Source: Bacteroidota bacterium (GTDB lineage: Bacteria > Bacteroidota > Bacteroidia > 2-12-FULL-35-15). Taken from it: a stretch of 64,000 bases of DNA. The position numbers were made by a program, and so were the translations under genes. The notes beneath the pieces are model-generated. The model saw nothing but the letters and a program-made list of their open reading frames with translations. It ran no database searches and was not told where the DNA came from. The stretch covers positions 28,495 through 92,494 of the forward strand of contig CANJPX010000006.1 in the NCBI GenBank assembly GCA_947476185.1, written 5' to 3'. This document shows, piece by piece, positions 10,936 to 20,737 of this stretch (positions are counted from its first letter, which is position 1; every line of letters starts with the position of its first letter).

Positions 10936-11412
10936 ATGTTTTTAAAAGAATATTTCGGGTCAATTTTCAGTTCAATAAAATCCTTATTAACGGGGATGAA
11001 GTTGACGGGATATTATTTCACCCATCATAATAAAATCATTACAGAAGAATATCCGGATAACCGTGCTGCATTAAAGATGCCTGAACGTTTTCGTGGTGAG
11101 GTGATCATGCCACATGACGAAAAAAATGAACATCAATGTACAGGTTGCCAATCATGTGAATTGTCTTGTCCAAATGGCTCAATAAAGATCATCACTAAAC
11201 AGGAGATTCAGCCGGATGGTAAAAAGAAAAAACGTATTGATACATGGGTTTATCATTTAGATATGTGTACGATGTGTGGAATGTGCGTAGAAGCTTGTCC
11301 TACTACAGCAATTCTTATGGGCAATGAATTTGAGCATAGTCAGTACGAGAAAAAATATTTGAAAAAGGTTTTGAATAAACCTGGTTCGAGATTGAAAGAC
11401 GGAGTAGAGTAG
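10936..11412 (+). CDS. nuoI: NADH-quinone oxidoreductase subunit I (2x4Fe-4S)
   Basis: 'CTGCQSCELSCPNGSI', 'CTMCGMCVEACPTTAI' motifs; position between nuoH and nuoJ. Confidence 0.92.
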   Translation: MFLKEYFGSIFSSIKSLLTGMKLTGYYFTHHNKIITEEYPDNRAALKMPERFRGEVIMPHDEKNEHQCTGCQSCELSCPNGSIKIITKQEIQPDGKKKKRIDTWVYHLDMCTMCGMCVEACPTTAILMGNEFEHSQYEKKYLKKVLNKPGSRLKDGVE

Positions 11413-11440
11413 AAATAAAAATTGATAAATAAAAAATAAA

Positions 11441-11986
11441 TTGAGCGCATCATCTGTCATATTTTATATTATCGCTGCTGTAATAATAGGCGGTGGAATT
11501 CTTGCGGTTACATCCCGTAAAATATTCCGTGCGGCTGTTTACCTTTTATTCTCATTACTTGGAATTGCAGCATTGTATTTTTATTTGAATTATGAATTTA
11601 TTGCAGCAGTTCAAATTGTGGTTTACGTTGGGGGAATTGTTGTGCTGATCATTTTCTCTATTTTCTTAACACATGCTTCCGGTGACGAGATGAAAAGACC
11701 TGTGCTATGGAGAACCTTGTTCTCTGGACTTGCGACAATTTTTGCAGCAGCACTTACCTACTTATTTATTACTGATCATAATTTTGTTCCTGTTGGTTAC
11801 GCCTTGGATCACCCTGTTGCACCAAGTGTGAAAAATATTGGATTGCAAATGTTAAGTACAACAGAACATGGTTATATATTACCTTTTGAGGTTGTGAGTA
11901 TGCTTTTATTAGCAGCCCTTATCGGATGTATTGTAATTGCTATCAAAATTAAAGGCCCCACCAACCTCCCCAAAGGGGAGGCTTAA
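11441..11986 (+). CDS. nuoJ: NADH-quinone oxidoreductase subunit J
   Basis: NuoJ-like membrane protein, 'AAVYLLFSLLGIAALYFYLNYEFIAAVQIVVYVGGIVVLIIFSIFLT'; TTG start. Confidence 0.9.
   Translation: MSASSVIFYIIAAVIIGGGILAVTSRKIFRAAVYLLFSLLGIAALYFYLNYEFIAAVQIVVYVGGIVVLIIFSIFLTHASGDEMKRPVLWRTLFSGLATIFAAALTYLFITDHNFVPVGYALDHPVAPSVKNIGLQMLSTTEHGYILPFEVVSMLLLAALIGCIVIAIKIKGPTNLPKGEA
11951..11986. repeat. REP-like palindromic element copy 1 (overlaps the nuoJ 3' end)
   Basis: aaaggccccaccaacctccccaaaggggaggctta contains the palindrome cctcccc-aaa-ggggagg and is an inverted, imperfect copy of the element at 12034-12072. Confidence 0.65.
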
Positions 11987-12033
11987 AGGCTAATTATAAA
12001 AAAACGATTGAATTCGATTAAAATAAATTTTTA

Positions 12034-12072
12034 AAAGTCCTCTCCTTTGGAGAGGATGTAGGAGAGGCCAAA
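12034..12072. repeat. REP-like palindromic element copy 2 (directly upstream of the nuoK ATG)
   Basis: aaaagtcctctcctttggagaggatgtaggagaggccaa contains the palindrome cctctcc-ttt-ggagagg; inverted relative to copy 1. Confidence 0.65.
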
Positions 12073-12387
12073 ATGAACGAGATAGGATTAACACATATTT
12101 TATTTATAAGCACCGCTTTATTTTTTATTGGAGTGTATGGTTTTCTTACCCGGAAGAACCTGATTACCATGCTTATGGCTATTGAATTAATATTGAACAG
12201 TGTTAACATCAATTTTATTGCATTCAATAAATATTTATATGCAGATAAACTTGACGGATTATTTTTTACCATATTCATTATTACCATCGCTGCTGCAGAA
12301 GCTGCTGTGGCAATTGCAATAATAATACATCTGTATCGCAGCTTGAAATCAATTGATGTTGACGATGCAGATATAATGAAATTTTAA
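12073..12387 (+). CDS. nuoK: NADH-quinone oxidoreductase subunit K
   Basis: 'LFFIGVYGFLTRKNLITMLMAIELILNSVNINFIAF', 'IITIAAAEAAVAIAIIIHLYR'. Confidence 0.94.
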   Translation: MNEIGLTHILFISTALFFIGVYGFLTRKNLITMLMAIELILNSVNINFIAFNKYLYADKLDGLFFTIFIITIAAAEAAVAIAIIIHLYRSLKSIDVDDADIMKF

Positions 12388-12389
12388 AT

Positions 12390-14330
12390 ATGTTGAATTC
12401 AAATTATATAGCGCTAATTCCACTTTTACCGATCATCACCTTTTTGATCATTGGTTTATTTGGACGTAGATATTTCCCGAAATTTTCAGGAATACTTGGT
12501 ACCCTTTCGCTATTGGTTGCATTTGTTTTGTCTGCATTTGTTGCATATCAGTATTTCTTTGAAGTTGGTAAAGTGTATGGTGTTTATCAGAAAATAATCG
12601 CGATGAAATATGTTTGGTTGCAGTTTTCGCCAAATGTAGCCATCGATATGGGAATTTTATTGGATCCTATTTCTGTGATGATGATCGTGATCGTTACTTT
12701 CATTTCACTTATGGTTCATATATATAGTATGGGTTATATGCATGGTGAACCTCGCTATGCAACATATTATGCTTTCCTTTCTTTATTTACATTCTCTATG
12801 TTGGGATTAGTACTTTCCACAAATATTTTTCAGATCTATATTTTCTGGGAATTGGTAGGTGTTTCATCTTTCCTTCTTATTGGTTTTTATTACGAAAAAC
12901 CATCTGCAGTAGCGGCATCCAAAAAAGCATTTATTGTCACACGTTTTGCTGATCTTGGATTTTTAATTGGTATCCTGGTGCTTTCATATTTTTCAGGAAC
13001 ATTGGATTTTCAAACATTGATCCAACGATTGACAACGGAAGGAAGTTATTTGAGCAATATTGTTTCATCTTCTTTCCTTGGTGCCTCTGCATTGACATGG
13101 GGTTTATTGCTTGTGTTTGCCGGTGGAGCAGGAAAATCAGCTATGTTCCCTTTCCATATCTGGCTGCCCGATGCGATGGAAGGTCCTACACCTGTTTCAG
13201 CATTGATACATGCTGCTACCATGGTTGTTGCCGGTGTATATTTGGTTGCCAGATTATTTCCGATCTTCTCGAATTCTTGTCCGGGAGCTTTAGATGTAGT
13301 TGCTTACATTGGAATTTTCTCTTCACTTCTCGCTGCAATTATTGCTTGTACACAAACAGATATTAAACGTGTTCTTGCTTATTCAACAATGTCGCAAATC
13401 GGATTTATGATGTTTGCCTTGGGTGTCTCCGGTTTTTATGGAGAAGAGGGAGTAGGATTTATGGGCTCAATGTTCCATTTATTCACGCATTCTATTTTTA
13501 AAGCTTTGTTATTCCTTGGTGCTGGCGCAGTAATACATTATGTGCATAGCAATGAAATGAAAGACATGGGTGGCTTGCGAAAATTAATGCCGATAACACA
13601 CATCACATTTTTATTGGCTTGTTTGGCGATCGCAGGAATTCCTCCATTTGCAGGTTTCTTCAGTAAAGAAGAAATATTATTGGCGTGCTGGAATTCAAAC
13701 AAAATTATTTTTGGTGCAGCCGTATTGACTGCAGGGTTAACAGCATTTTATATGTTCAGATTATATTTCAGTATTTTCTGGAATAAGGAATACAAAACTC
13801 ACGGTAGTCACGATGACCATCATGGTGAAGCTCCGGGTTCCATGCTTCTTCCTTTGATTATTCTGGCCGGACTTTCAGTAGTTGCAGGATTTGTTCCTTT
13901 CAGTCATTTAGTGACTGCCGATGGATTGAGATTTGAAACTGAATTTCATTTGGGTTTTGCAATTGGTCCTGTATTGCTTGCTACGGCAGCGATATTTTTA
14001 GCTTGGTATATGTACGCAAAAGAAAGTCTTTTGCCACAAAAAATGGCTGATAGTTTCAAAAGCTTTTATACTGCGGCTTATAGAAAATTTTATTTTGATG
14101 AAATTTATTTGTTCATCACAAAAAAAATAATTTTCAATTTAATTGGTAGACCTGCTGCATGGATCGATAAAAATATCTTTGATGGTTTTATGAATTTGAT
14201 TGCTTCTGTAACGGAGTTTGTTTCTGAATCTGTAAAATCATTTCAATCCGGTAAAGTTCAGGATTATGCTATTTACTTTTTTGCAGGAACACTAGGATTT
14301 GTTTTATTATTCATTTATTTGTGGATTTAA
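12390..14330 (+). CDS. nuoL: NADH-quinone oxidoreductase subunit L
   Basis: 'GKSAMFPFHIWLPDAMEGPTPVSALIHAATMVVAGVYLVARLFPIF'. Confidence 0.95.
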   Translation: MLNSNYIALIPLLPIITFLIIGLFGRRYFPKFSGILGTLSLLVAFVLSAFVAYQYFFEVGKVYGVYQKIIAMKYVWLQFSPNVAIDMGILLDPISVMMIVIVTFISLMVHIYSMGYMHGEPRYATYYAFLSLFTFSMLGLVLSTNIFQIYIFWELVGVSSFLLIGFYYEKPSAVAASKKAFIVTRFADLGFLIGILVLSYFSGTLDFQTLIQRLTTEGSYLSNIVSSSFLGASALTWGLLLVFAGGAGKSAMFPFHIWLPDAMEGPTPVSALIHAATMVVAGVYLVARLFPIFSNSCPGALDVVAYIGIFSSLLAAIIACTQTDIKRVLAYSTMSQIGFMMFALGVSGFYGEEGVGFMGSMFHLFTHSIFKALLFLGAGAVIHYVHSNEMKDMGGLRKLMPITHITFLLACLAIAGIPPFAGFFSKEEILLACWNSNKIIFGAAVLTAGLTAFYMFRLYFSIFWNKEYKTHGSHDDHHGEAPGSMLLPLIILAGLSVVAGFVPFSHLVTADGLRFETEFHLGFAIGPVLLATAAIFLAWYMYAKESLLPQKMADSFKSFYTAAYRKFYFDEIYLFITKKIIFNLIGRPAAWIDKNIFDGFMNLIASVTEFVSESVKSFQSGKVQDYAIYFFAGTLGFVLLFIYLWI

Positions 14331-14341
14331 AAACTTGACAC

Positions 14342-14743
14342 ATGGTAACAAATGAAATTCGCAATGCCTTGAAACAAGCTTTAACTGAGCTGCATATTGC
14401 GGAATATGAATTGAATCGTCCTCATGAAGATGTTGTAACTATGTCTGTTTGCTATAGCGCGCGGCAGTCATTAATTTCCATGTTACGTCTTTTCTTGATG
14501 AGTAATGACGTTGAATCGGTTAAGAGCAATAATTTGAAAGAGCTGTTAAATCAGTGTATAAAAATAAATAATCAATTCTCAAAAATTGATGTTAGTGATA
14601 TTCTTTGTAAGGAATTGAATCAGGAAGCTTGCGATGGAAAATATTGCCATACAGTTGACAAAGTGGATGAGTGTGTTATTGTTGCAAAAAAATTTAAAAC
14701 ACTTATTCTTGGTATCCTGAAGATTAACGAAAGTGAAATGTAA
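14342..14743 (+). CDS. HEPN-like small helical protein inserted between nuoL and nuoM
   Basis: 'ALTELHIAEYELNRP...VCYSARQSLISMLRLFLMSNDVESVKSNNLKELLNQCIKI' resembles HEPN-type four-helix proteins; Cys-rich C-terminus CDGKYCHTVDKVDEC. Confidence 0.55.
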   Translation: MVTNEIRNALKQALTELHIAEYELNRPHEDVVTMSVCYSARQSLISMLRLFLMSNDVESVKSNNLKELLNQCIKINNQFSKIDVSDILCKELNQEACDGKYCHTVDKVDECVIVAKKFKTLILGILKINESEM

Positions 14744-14750
14744 ATAGAAA

Positions 14751-16253
14751 ATGACGAATTTAACTCTGCTAATAATTGTACCACTTCTTACAGCAATTGC
14801 TGTATTGTCCTGTAGCAAAAGTGCACAGGTTAAGTGGGTATCTTTTATTGGATCAATAATACAACTTGTACTTGCTTCTGCAACTTTGGCGGCTTATATT
14901 TCAGAAAGAGCATTTGGGAATTCTGCTCAAATGCTTTTTCAGCAGCGTTACAGCTGGTTCAAAGCTTTAAATATTGAATATTTTATTGGCATCGATGGTA
15001 TTTCGATTGTAATGATAATGCTTACAGCTTGTGTAGTTGTTGCCGGAATTTTAATTTCATGGAGGGTTGAAACGCTGACAAAAGAATTTTTCTTCTTACT
15101 CTTATTATTAAGTGTTGGTGCATACGGCTTCTTTATTTCCTTGGATCTTTTCACCATGTTCTTCTTCCTGGAGATCGCAGTTATTCCTAAATTCTTATTA
15201 ATTGCAATTTGGGGTAGCGGTAAAAAAGAATACAGTGCAATGAAGCTTGCTTTAATGCTAATGGGAGGCTCTGTTTTTGTATTGATCGGTTTATTAGGTA
15301 CATATTTTAGTACAGATGTTGGAAATGGAGTACATACTTGGGATCTTATACAAATTTCACATTTACATATTCCGCTTCAAACACAAATGTATATTTTCCC
15401 GTTCCTGTTTGTTGGTTTTGGTGTGTTCACTGCATTATTTCCATTCCATACCTGGGTTCCTGATGGTCACTCTTCCGCGCCAACAGCTGCTTCCATGTTT
15501 CTTGCCGGAATTTCTATGAAGCTAGGAGGTTACGGAGCATTACGCGTGGCGATGTATTTAATGCCTGAAGCTGCAAAGGAATATTCATGGCTGATTGTAT
15601 TGTTGGCGACCATTGCTATTATTTATGGTGCTTTTGCTACGTTGATGCAAAAAGATCTGAAATATATGAATGCTTATTCATCTGTTAGTCACTGTGGATT
15701 TATTTTATTGGGTATCGGTATGCTAACTAAAACAGCGATCATAGGTGCCGTTATGCAAATGGTATCTCATGGAGTTATGACTGCACTTTTCTTCGGTGCT
15801 ATAGGAATGATTTATGAACGCACGCATACACGACAAATAAATGAATTGGGTGGATTATTAAAGACACTTCCTTTTATTGGAACAGTGTATATTATCACCG
15901 GTTTATGTTCTTTAGGTTTACCCGGATTAAGTGGTTTTGTTGCTGAAATGACAGTGTTTGTCGGTTCTTGGGAACGACCTGATGCATTTCACCGCATTGC
16001 AACAATTCTTGCTGCCGCATCAATCGTTGTAACAGCTGTGTATATATTGAGAGCCGCAGGAAAGGCTGTGATGGGACCAATTGTAAATGAACATTATCAC
16101 CATTTGAAAGATGCAACATGGAACGAAAAAATCGCTTCTGTTTTATTGATCGTTGCAATTCTTGCAATTGGGATTGCTCCGTTTTGGTTGTATAATTTAA
16201 TTGCACCCGATGCACAAATAATTATGGATAACATTGCAGGAGTGGTAAAGTAA
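14751..16253 (+). CDS. nuoM: NADH-quinone oxidoreductase subunit M
   Basis: 'ALFPFHTWVPDGHSSAPTAASMFLAGISMKLGGYGALR'. Confidence 0.95.
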   Translation: MTNLTLLIIVPLLTAIAVLSCSKSAQVKWVSFIGSIIQLVLASATLAAYISERAFGNSAQMLFQQRYSWFKALNIEYFIGIDGISIVMIMLTACVVVAGILISWRVETLTKEFFFLLLLLSVGAYGFFISLDLFTMFFFLEIAVIPKFLLIAIWGSGKKEYSAMKLALMLMGGSVFVLIGLLGTYFSTDVGNGVHTWDLIQISHLHIPLQTQMYIFPFLFVGFGVFTALFPFHTWVPDGHSSAPTAASMFLAGISMKLGGYGALRVAMYLMPEAAKEYSWLIVLLATIAIIYGAFATLMQKDLKYMNAYSSVSHCGFILLGIGMLTKTAIIGAVMQMVSHGVMTALFFGAIGMIYERTHTRQINELGGLLKTLPFIGTVYIITGLCSLGLPGLSGFVAEMTVFVGSWERPDAFHRIATILAAASIVVTAVYILRAAGKAVMGPIVNEHYHHLKDATWNEKIASVLLIVAILAIGIAPFWLYNLIAPDAQIIMDNIAGVVK

Positions 16254-16260
16254 ATAAGAT

Positions 16261-17667
16261 ATGAGCACTGACTTTTTTATATTAATGAAATCTGAATTGA
16301 GCTTAACGCTCATCATCTTTATTTTACTCATCCTTAAAGTATGGGATGGCATTAAGGATAACACTACCTGGCTTCATATTGTTAACTTCTTGTTGCTTCT
16401 GAATTTTGCTTTAGGGTTCATTTTGAATAGTGATGGCATGCTGTTCAATGGCATGTTCCATACAAACAATATTATTTTCCTTGAAAAATCAATATTGAAT
16501 TTAGGTACACTTATCATTTCGCTTCAGGCGTTTGATTGGTTAAAAACTCATAAACATGTTCCTGAATTTTTTATTCTTTTGTTAACCACATTATTGGGAA
16601 TGTTCTTTATGATCTCCAGTGGAAATTTCTTGATGTTCTATCTTGGTTTAGAACTCGCTTCTATACCACTTGCCGCACTTGCTAACTTTGATCTTGAGAA
16701 AATAAAATCGTCTGAAGCAGCCGTGAAAATGATTTTATTGTCGGCATTTTCATCATGCATCATGTTGTTTGGTATTTCATTGCTATACGGAAGTACCGGA
16801 ACATTGAATTTTGCAGACTTATCTTCGCAGATCGCAAATGGAAATTTGCAAATATTATCTTTGATCTTTGTTTTTGTCGGCTTTGCATTTAAACTTTCAT
16901 CTGTTCCTTTTCATTTATGGACTGCGGATGTGTATGAAGGATCGCCTGTTTCCGTTACCTCTTATCTTTCCGTAATTTCTAAAGCGGCAATTGTTTTTGT
17001 TTTTATCTCCGTGTTAGGTCCTTTGTTTTTAAATTTCAAAGGCATGTGGTACAACATGTTATTCTTGAGTATTATTCTTACAATTACTGTCGGAAATCTT
17101 TTTGCTATTCGTCAGGATAATATTAAACGTTTTCTTGCATTTTCTTCAATTGCTCAAGCCGGTTATATTTTATTAGGATTATCTGCCGGTAATCAGATGG
17201 GATCTACAGCCACCATTTATTTTTTATTAGTTTATGTTTTCTCAAATCTTGGAGCATTTGGTGTGATTGGAATTGTTTCTGCTTATGCTCAAAAAGAAAA
17301 CATAAGTGATTACAAGGGCTTTTATAAAAACAATAAAATGCTCAGTTGGATACTTACAATATCATTGTTTTCATTGGCCGGTATCCCTCCAACAGCAGGC
17401 TTTTTCGGAAAAATGTTTTTGGTAACAGCAGGGGCAAGCCATGGGAATAATATTTTGGTGATCATCGCTTCCTTAAATATGGTAGTCTCGTTGTATTATT
17501 ATTTACGTGTTGTAAAGGCAATCTTTGTTGATCCGAATGATGCACCAATTGCAAAGCTGGACTCAAGTTTTTCATCAAAATTAGGTTTACTCATTTGTAT
17601 GGCGGGTGTGGTATTGACCGGTTTTGCAAGTTGTATTTACGATTATATTAATAGTCTTACCTTTTAA
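16261..17667 (+). CDS. nuoN: NADH-quinone oxidoreductase subunit N
   Basis: 'LSSVPFHLWTADVYEGSPVSVTSYLSVISKAA', 'LFSLAGIPPTAGFFGKMFL'. Confidence 0.94.
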   Translation: MSTDFFILMKSELSLTLIIFILLILKVWDGIKDNTTWLHIVNFLLLLNFALGFILNSDGMLFNGMFHTNNIIFLEKSILNLGTLIISLQAFDWLKTHKHVPEFFILLLTTLLGMFFMISSGNFLMFYLGLELASIPLAALANFDLEKIKSSEAAVKMILLSAFSSCIMLFGISLLYGSTGTLNFADLSSQIANGNLQILSLIFVFVGFAFKLSSVPFHLWTADVYEGSPVSVTSYLSVISKAAIVFVFISVLGPLFLNFKGMWYNMLFLSIILTITVGNLFAIRQDNIKRFLAFSSIAQAGYILLGLSAGNQMGSTATIYFLLVYVFSNLGAFGVIGIVSAYAQKENISDYKGFYKNNKMLSWILTISLFSLAGIPPTAGFFGKMFLVTAGASHGNNILVIIASLNMVVSLYYYLRVVKAIFVDPNDAPIAKLDSSFSSKLGLLICMAGVVLTGFASCIYDYINSLTF

Positions 17668-17696
17668 GATATTAAAAAATAAATAAAAAAGAACAA

Positions 17697-18080
17697 ATGT
17701 CATTAAATGCAAATTATTTATTTGAAGAACTTGGGGAAATAAAATGCTCCATTATCGAAAAAAATTGCAGTCCTGAACGTGTTGAATTTTTAAAAAAACT
17801 GTTGCAATTCAATGGCTTAACTGTTGTTGTTGTAAATAGTCCTCCTCCAAAAACTGCTGCTAAACCAGTAGCTGCAGATGCAGCCGAAGTTCTTGTTGAA
17901 ACAGCTCCTCCCGCTCCTACAACATTTACTGTTGGTGTTACCGATCTGACCTTTAATCCTGTTAATGGTGTATACAACCGCCAATTAAAAAATGAAGCAG
18001 GAAAATTTGTTACCCCGAGATATTGGAATCAGATAGACACAGAATCGCAGGATGAAGTGTGGTATTGGAAACAAAAATAA
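17697..18080 (+). CDS. Conserved hypothetical protein downstream of nuoN
   Basis: 127 aa ORF with Ala/Pro-rich linker and C-terminal 'VTPRYWNQIDTESQDEVWYWKQK'; codirectional and close to nuoN. Confidence 0.5.
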   Translation: MSLNANYLFEELGEIKCSIIEKNCSPERVEFLKKLLQFNGLTVVVVNSPPPKTAAKPVAADAAEVLVETAPPAPTTFTVGVTDLTFNPVNGVYNRQLKNEAGKFVTPRYWNQIDTESQDEVWYWKQK

Positions 18081-18177
18081 ATATTGTAGAATTGTTCTAT
18101 TTATAAAATAACAAAATCTAGAATTGTGAAATTATTCCTTTGGAGTTGTGGGGATTTTCGCTTGGTTGTTATTGATG

Positions 18178-19449
18178 TCATATTTTTCCTAAAACTTTAT
18201 ACGCCTCAATTTCCAAATTTTCTCTATGCATTGGGTGAGCAATATCGATCAATAATTTCGCTCGTTGTTTCAAATTTTTGGCATACAGATCAGCAATACC
18301 ATATTCGGTAACGACATACCTGGCATGAGCACGAGTTGTAACCACTGCTGCGCCATGTTTAAGGAAGTTTACAATTTTTGATTCGCCCTTATTCGTTTCT
18401 GATGGCAAGGCGATGATTGGTTTTCCGCCTTCCGATAGCATAGCGCCTCGCATAAAATCCATTTGTCCGCCAACGCCAGAATATTGCAACAAACCAATAG
18501 AATCCGCACAAATTTGTCCGAACATATCTACTTCTATTGCTGAATTAATGGCTGTAACTTTTGGATTTTGTCTGATAACAGCAGTATCATTTACATAGCC
18601 AATATCGAGCATGGCTATTTGTTGATTATCATCGATAAAATCATATAACTTTTTTGAACCCATCACTAAGCCGGAAACGATTCTTCCTCTGTGATTTTTT
18701 TTAAATTTTCCTGTGATAACTCCTTTTTGAGTTAATTTCATTAAACCATCCGAAAACATTTCGGTATGTATTCCAAGGTTTTTATGATTAGTAAGACAAC
18801 TTAACACACAGTTAGGAATGCCGCCAACACCCATTTGTAAAGTCGCTCCATCTTCAATTATAGAAGCCACATTTTTACCTATTTGCATTTCTATTTCGGT
18901 TGGTTCGCCATAAATAACCTCATAAATGGGATCATTTACTTCTACAGCATAATCTATTTTACTTATATGAACAACTCCGTCACCGTGCGTTCGAGGCATG
19001 TTGTGATTGATTTGGGCGATAACTATTTTAGCTGATTGCATCGCTGCAAGGCTGCATTCTACAGATACTCCCAGAGAACAATTCCCATGTTTATCAGGAG
19101 GTGATAGATGCATCAATGCAACATCTAGTGGGATTATACCGTTACGAAAGACTCTAGGAATCTCACTATAAAAAATGGGGATATAATCAGCTAAACCACT
19201 TTGCACTGCCTTTCGCACATTATTACTAACAAATAATGCATGATCTTTAAAGTTTTTTTGATACAAAGGGTTTGTAAACGCCGCTTTCCCCTCGATGTGC
19301 ATGTGATATAAATTTACATTTTCTAATTCTGTGTGACGCGCAACCATTGCATCTACTAATCTCTCGGGAGTTGCTACAGCTGAATGTAGGTATACATTAT
19401 CATTTGATTTAATAACTTTTACAGCTTCTTCTGCACTAACAATTTTCAT
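18178..19449 (-). CDS. Acetyl-CoA hydrolase/4-hydroxybutyrate CoA-transferase family protein (class I CoA-transferase)
   Basis: 'LMHLSPPDKHGNCSLGVSVECS', 'GATLQMGVGGIPNCVL', 'GVGGQMDFMRGAMLSEGGKPIIALPS'. Confidence 0.88.
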   Translation of the reverse strand: MKIVSAEEAVKVIKSNDNVYLHSAVATPERLVDAMVARHTELENVNLYHMHIEGKAAFTNPLYQKNFKDHALFVSNNVRKAVQSGLADYIPIFYSEIPRVFRNGIIPLDVALMHLSPPDKHGNCSLGVSVECSLAAMQSAKIVIAQINHNMPRTHGDGVVHISKIDYAVEVNDPIYEVIYGEPTEIEMQIGKNVASIIEDGATLQMGVGGIPNCVLSCLTNHKNLGIHTEMFSDGLMKLTQKGVITGKFKKNHRGRIVSGLVMGSKKLYDFIDDNQQIAMLDIGYVNDTAVIRQNPKVTAINSAIEVDMFGQICADSIGLLQYSGVGGQMDFMRGAMLSEGGKPIIALPSETNKGESKIVNFLKHGAAVVTTRAHARYVVTEYGIADLYAKNLKQRAKLLIDIAHPMHRENLEIEAYKVLGKI

Positions 19450-19629
19450 AAAATATAATTTTAATTGTTTGATTCTATTTTAATACAAAGTAACTGAAAA
19501 TATGCGTTATTAAATCGTAAAATTGCATTTTTGAAATACAATTATTGTTCATTTGCGTTATATTTTTTCAAGTTTATGAATTCGCATAATATTGCGATAT
19601 TTGCTAAATAATTTCATCAATATTTTAGC

Positions 19630-20736
19630 ATGAAGGTTGAAGGGGAAAATTACAGAACAATTTGGTTGAATCATGAAGATAATAACATAGTTAGTGTTAT
19701 TGATCAACGTTTTTTACCTCATAAATTTATTATTGAAAATTTATCTTCTGTAAATCAAGTTGCTACTGCATTAATCGATATGCATGTTAGAGGAGCCGGA
19801 CTAATAGGAGCTGTGGCTGCCTATGGAATGTATCTTGCTGCAATCGAATCAAAAGGATCTCCGGATTTCACAAAAAATCTAATTCGTTGTGCAATTGTTT
19901 TAAAATCTACGAGGCCCACTGCCGTTAATTTAGAATGGGCTGTTGATCGTCAATTGCTGGCAATTTCCAAAGGAACATCAGCTGACGAAAAAATTTCAAT
20001 TGCAAAAGCTACTGCCTTACTTATTGCCGATGAAGATGTTGACCATTGCAAAAGCATTGGTGAGCATGGCGTGAATATTATAGATACGATCAGTAAAGCA
20101 AAGAAGGGGGCGGTTGTAAATATTTTAACACATTGCAATGCAGGTTGGTTGGCATTTGTAGATCATGGATCTGCGACTTCGCCTATTTATGAAGCTCAGA
20201 AGCGAGGGATCAAGGTTCATGTATGGGTTGATGAAACGCGGCCACGCAACCAGGGTGCTAGTTTAACCGCTTGGGAGTTGTTACAACAAGGAATACCACA
20301 TACAGTTATTGCTGATAATACTGGCGGACATTTAATGCAGCATGGGTTTGTTGATATGGTAATTACCGGTGCCGACAGAGTGACCAGAGCAGGTGATGCA
20401 GCAAATAAAATTGGCACTTATTTAAAAGCTTTAGCAGCGTCAGATAATAAAATACCTTTTTATGTCGCATTGCCATCTTCAACTTTCGATTGGAATATCC
20501 GTGACGGAATGAAAGATATTCAAATAGAACAAAGAAATTCAGATGAGGTAAAATATATGCAAGGATTGTGTGATGGAGAATTGAAAACTATTTTAGTTAC
20601 CCCTTTTGATAGTCCGGCTATTAATTATGGTTTTGATGTTACCCCTGCACGCCTTATCACCGGATTAATTACGGAGCGAGGGATTTGTGAAGCGAAAGAA
20701 AAGTCTATTTTGGATCTATTTCCTGAAAAATTATAG
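19630..20736 (+). CDS. mtnA: S-methyl-5-thioribose-1-phosphate isomerase family protein (eIF2B-like)
   Basis: 'MHVRGAGLIGAVAAYGMYLAA', 'ILTHCNAGWLAFVDHGSATSPIYEA', 'VDMVITGADRVTRAGDAANKIGTYLKA'. Confidence 0.9.
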   Translation: MKVEGENYRTIWLNHEDNNIVSVIDQRFLPHKFIIENLSSVNQVATALIDMHVRGAGLIGAVAAYGMYLAAIESKGSPDFTKNLIRCAIVLKSTRPTAVNLEWAVDRQLLAISKGTSADEKISIAKATALLIADEDVDHCKSIGEHGVNIIDTISKAKKGAVVNILTHCNAGWLAFVDHGSATSPIYEAQKRGIKVHVWVDETRPRNQGASLTAWELLQQGIPHTVIADNTGGHLMQHGFVDMVITGADRVTRAGDAANKIGTYLKALAASDNKIPFYVALPSSTFDWNIRDGMKDIQIEQRNSDEVKYMQGLCDGELKTILVTPFDSPAINYGFDVTPARLITGLITERGICEAKEKSILDLFPEKL

Positions 20737-20737
20737 A

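Noticed and set aside
15895-16215. Minus-strand 106-aa ORF inside nuoM
   Set aside because: Antisense shadow ORF with Gln/Leu-rich composition typical of reverse-frame translation.
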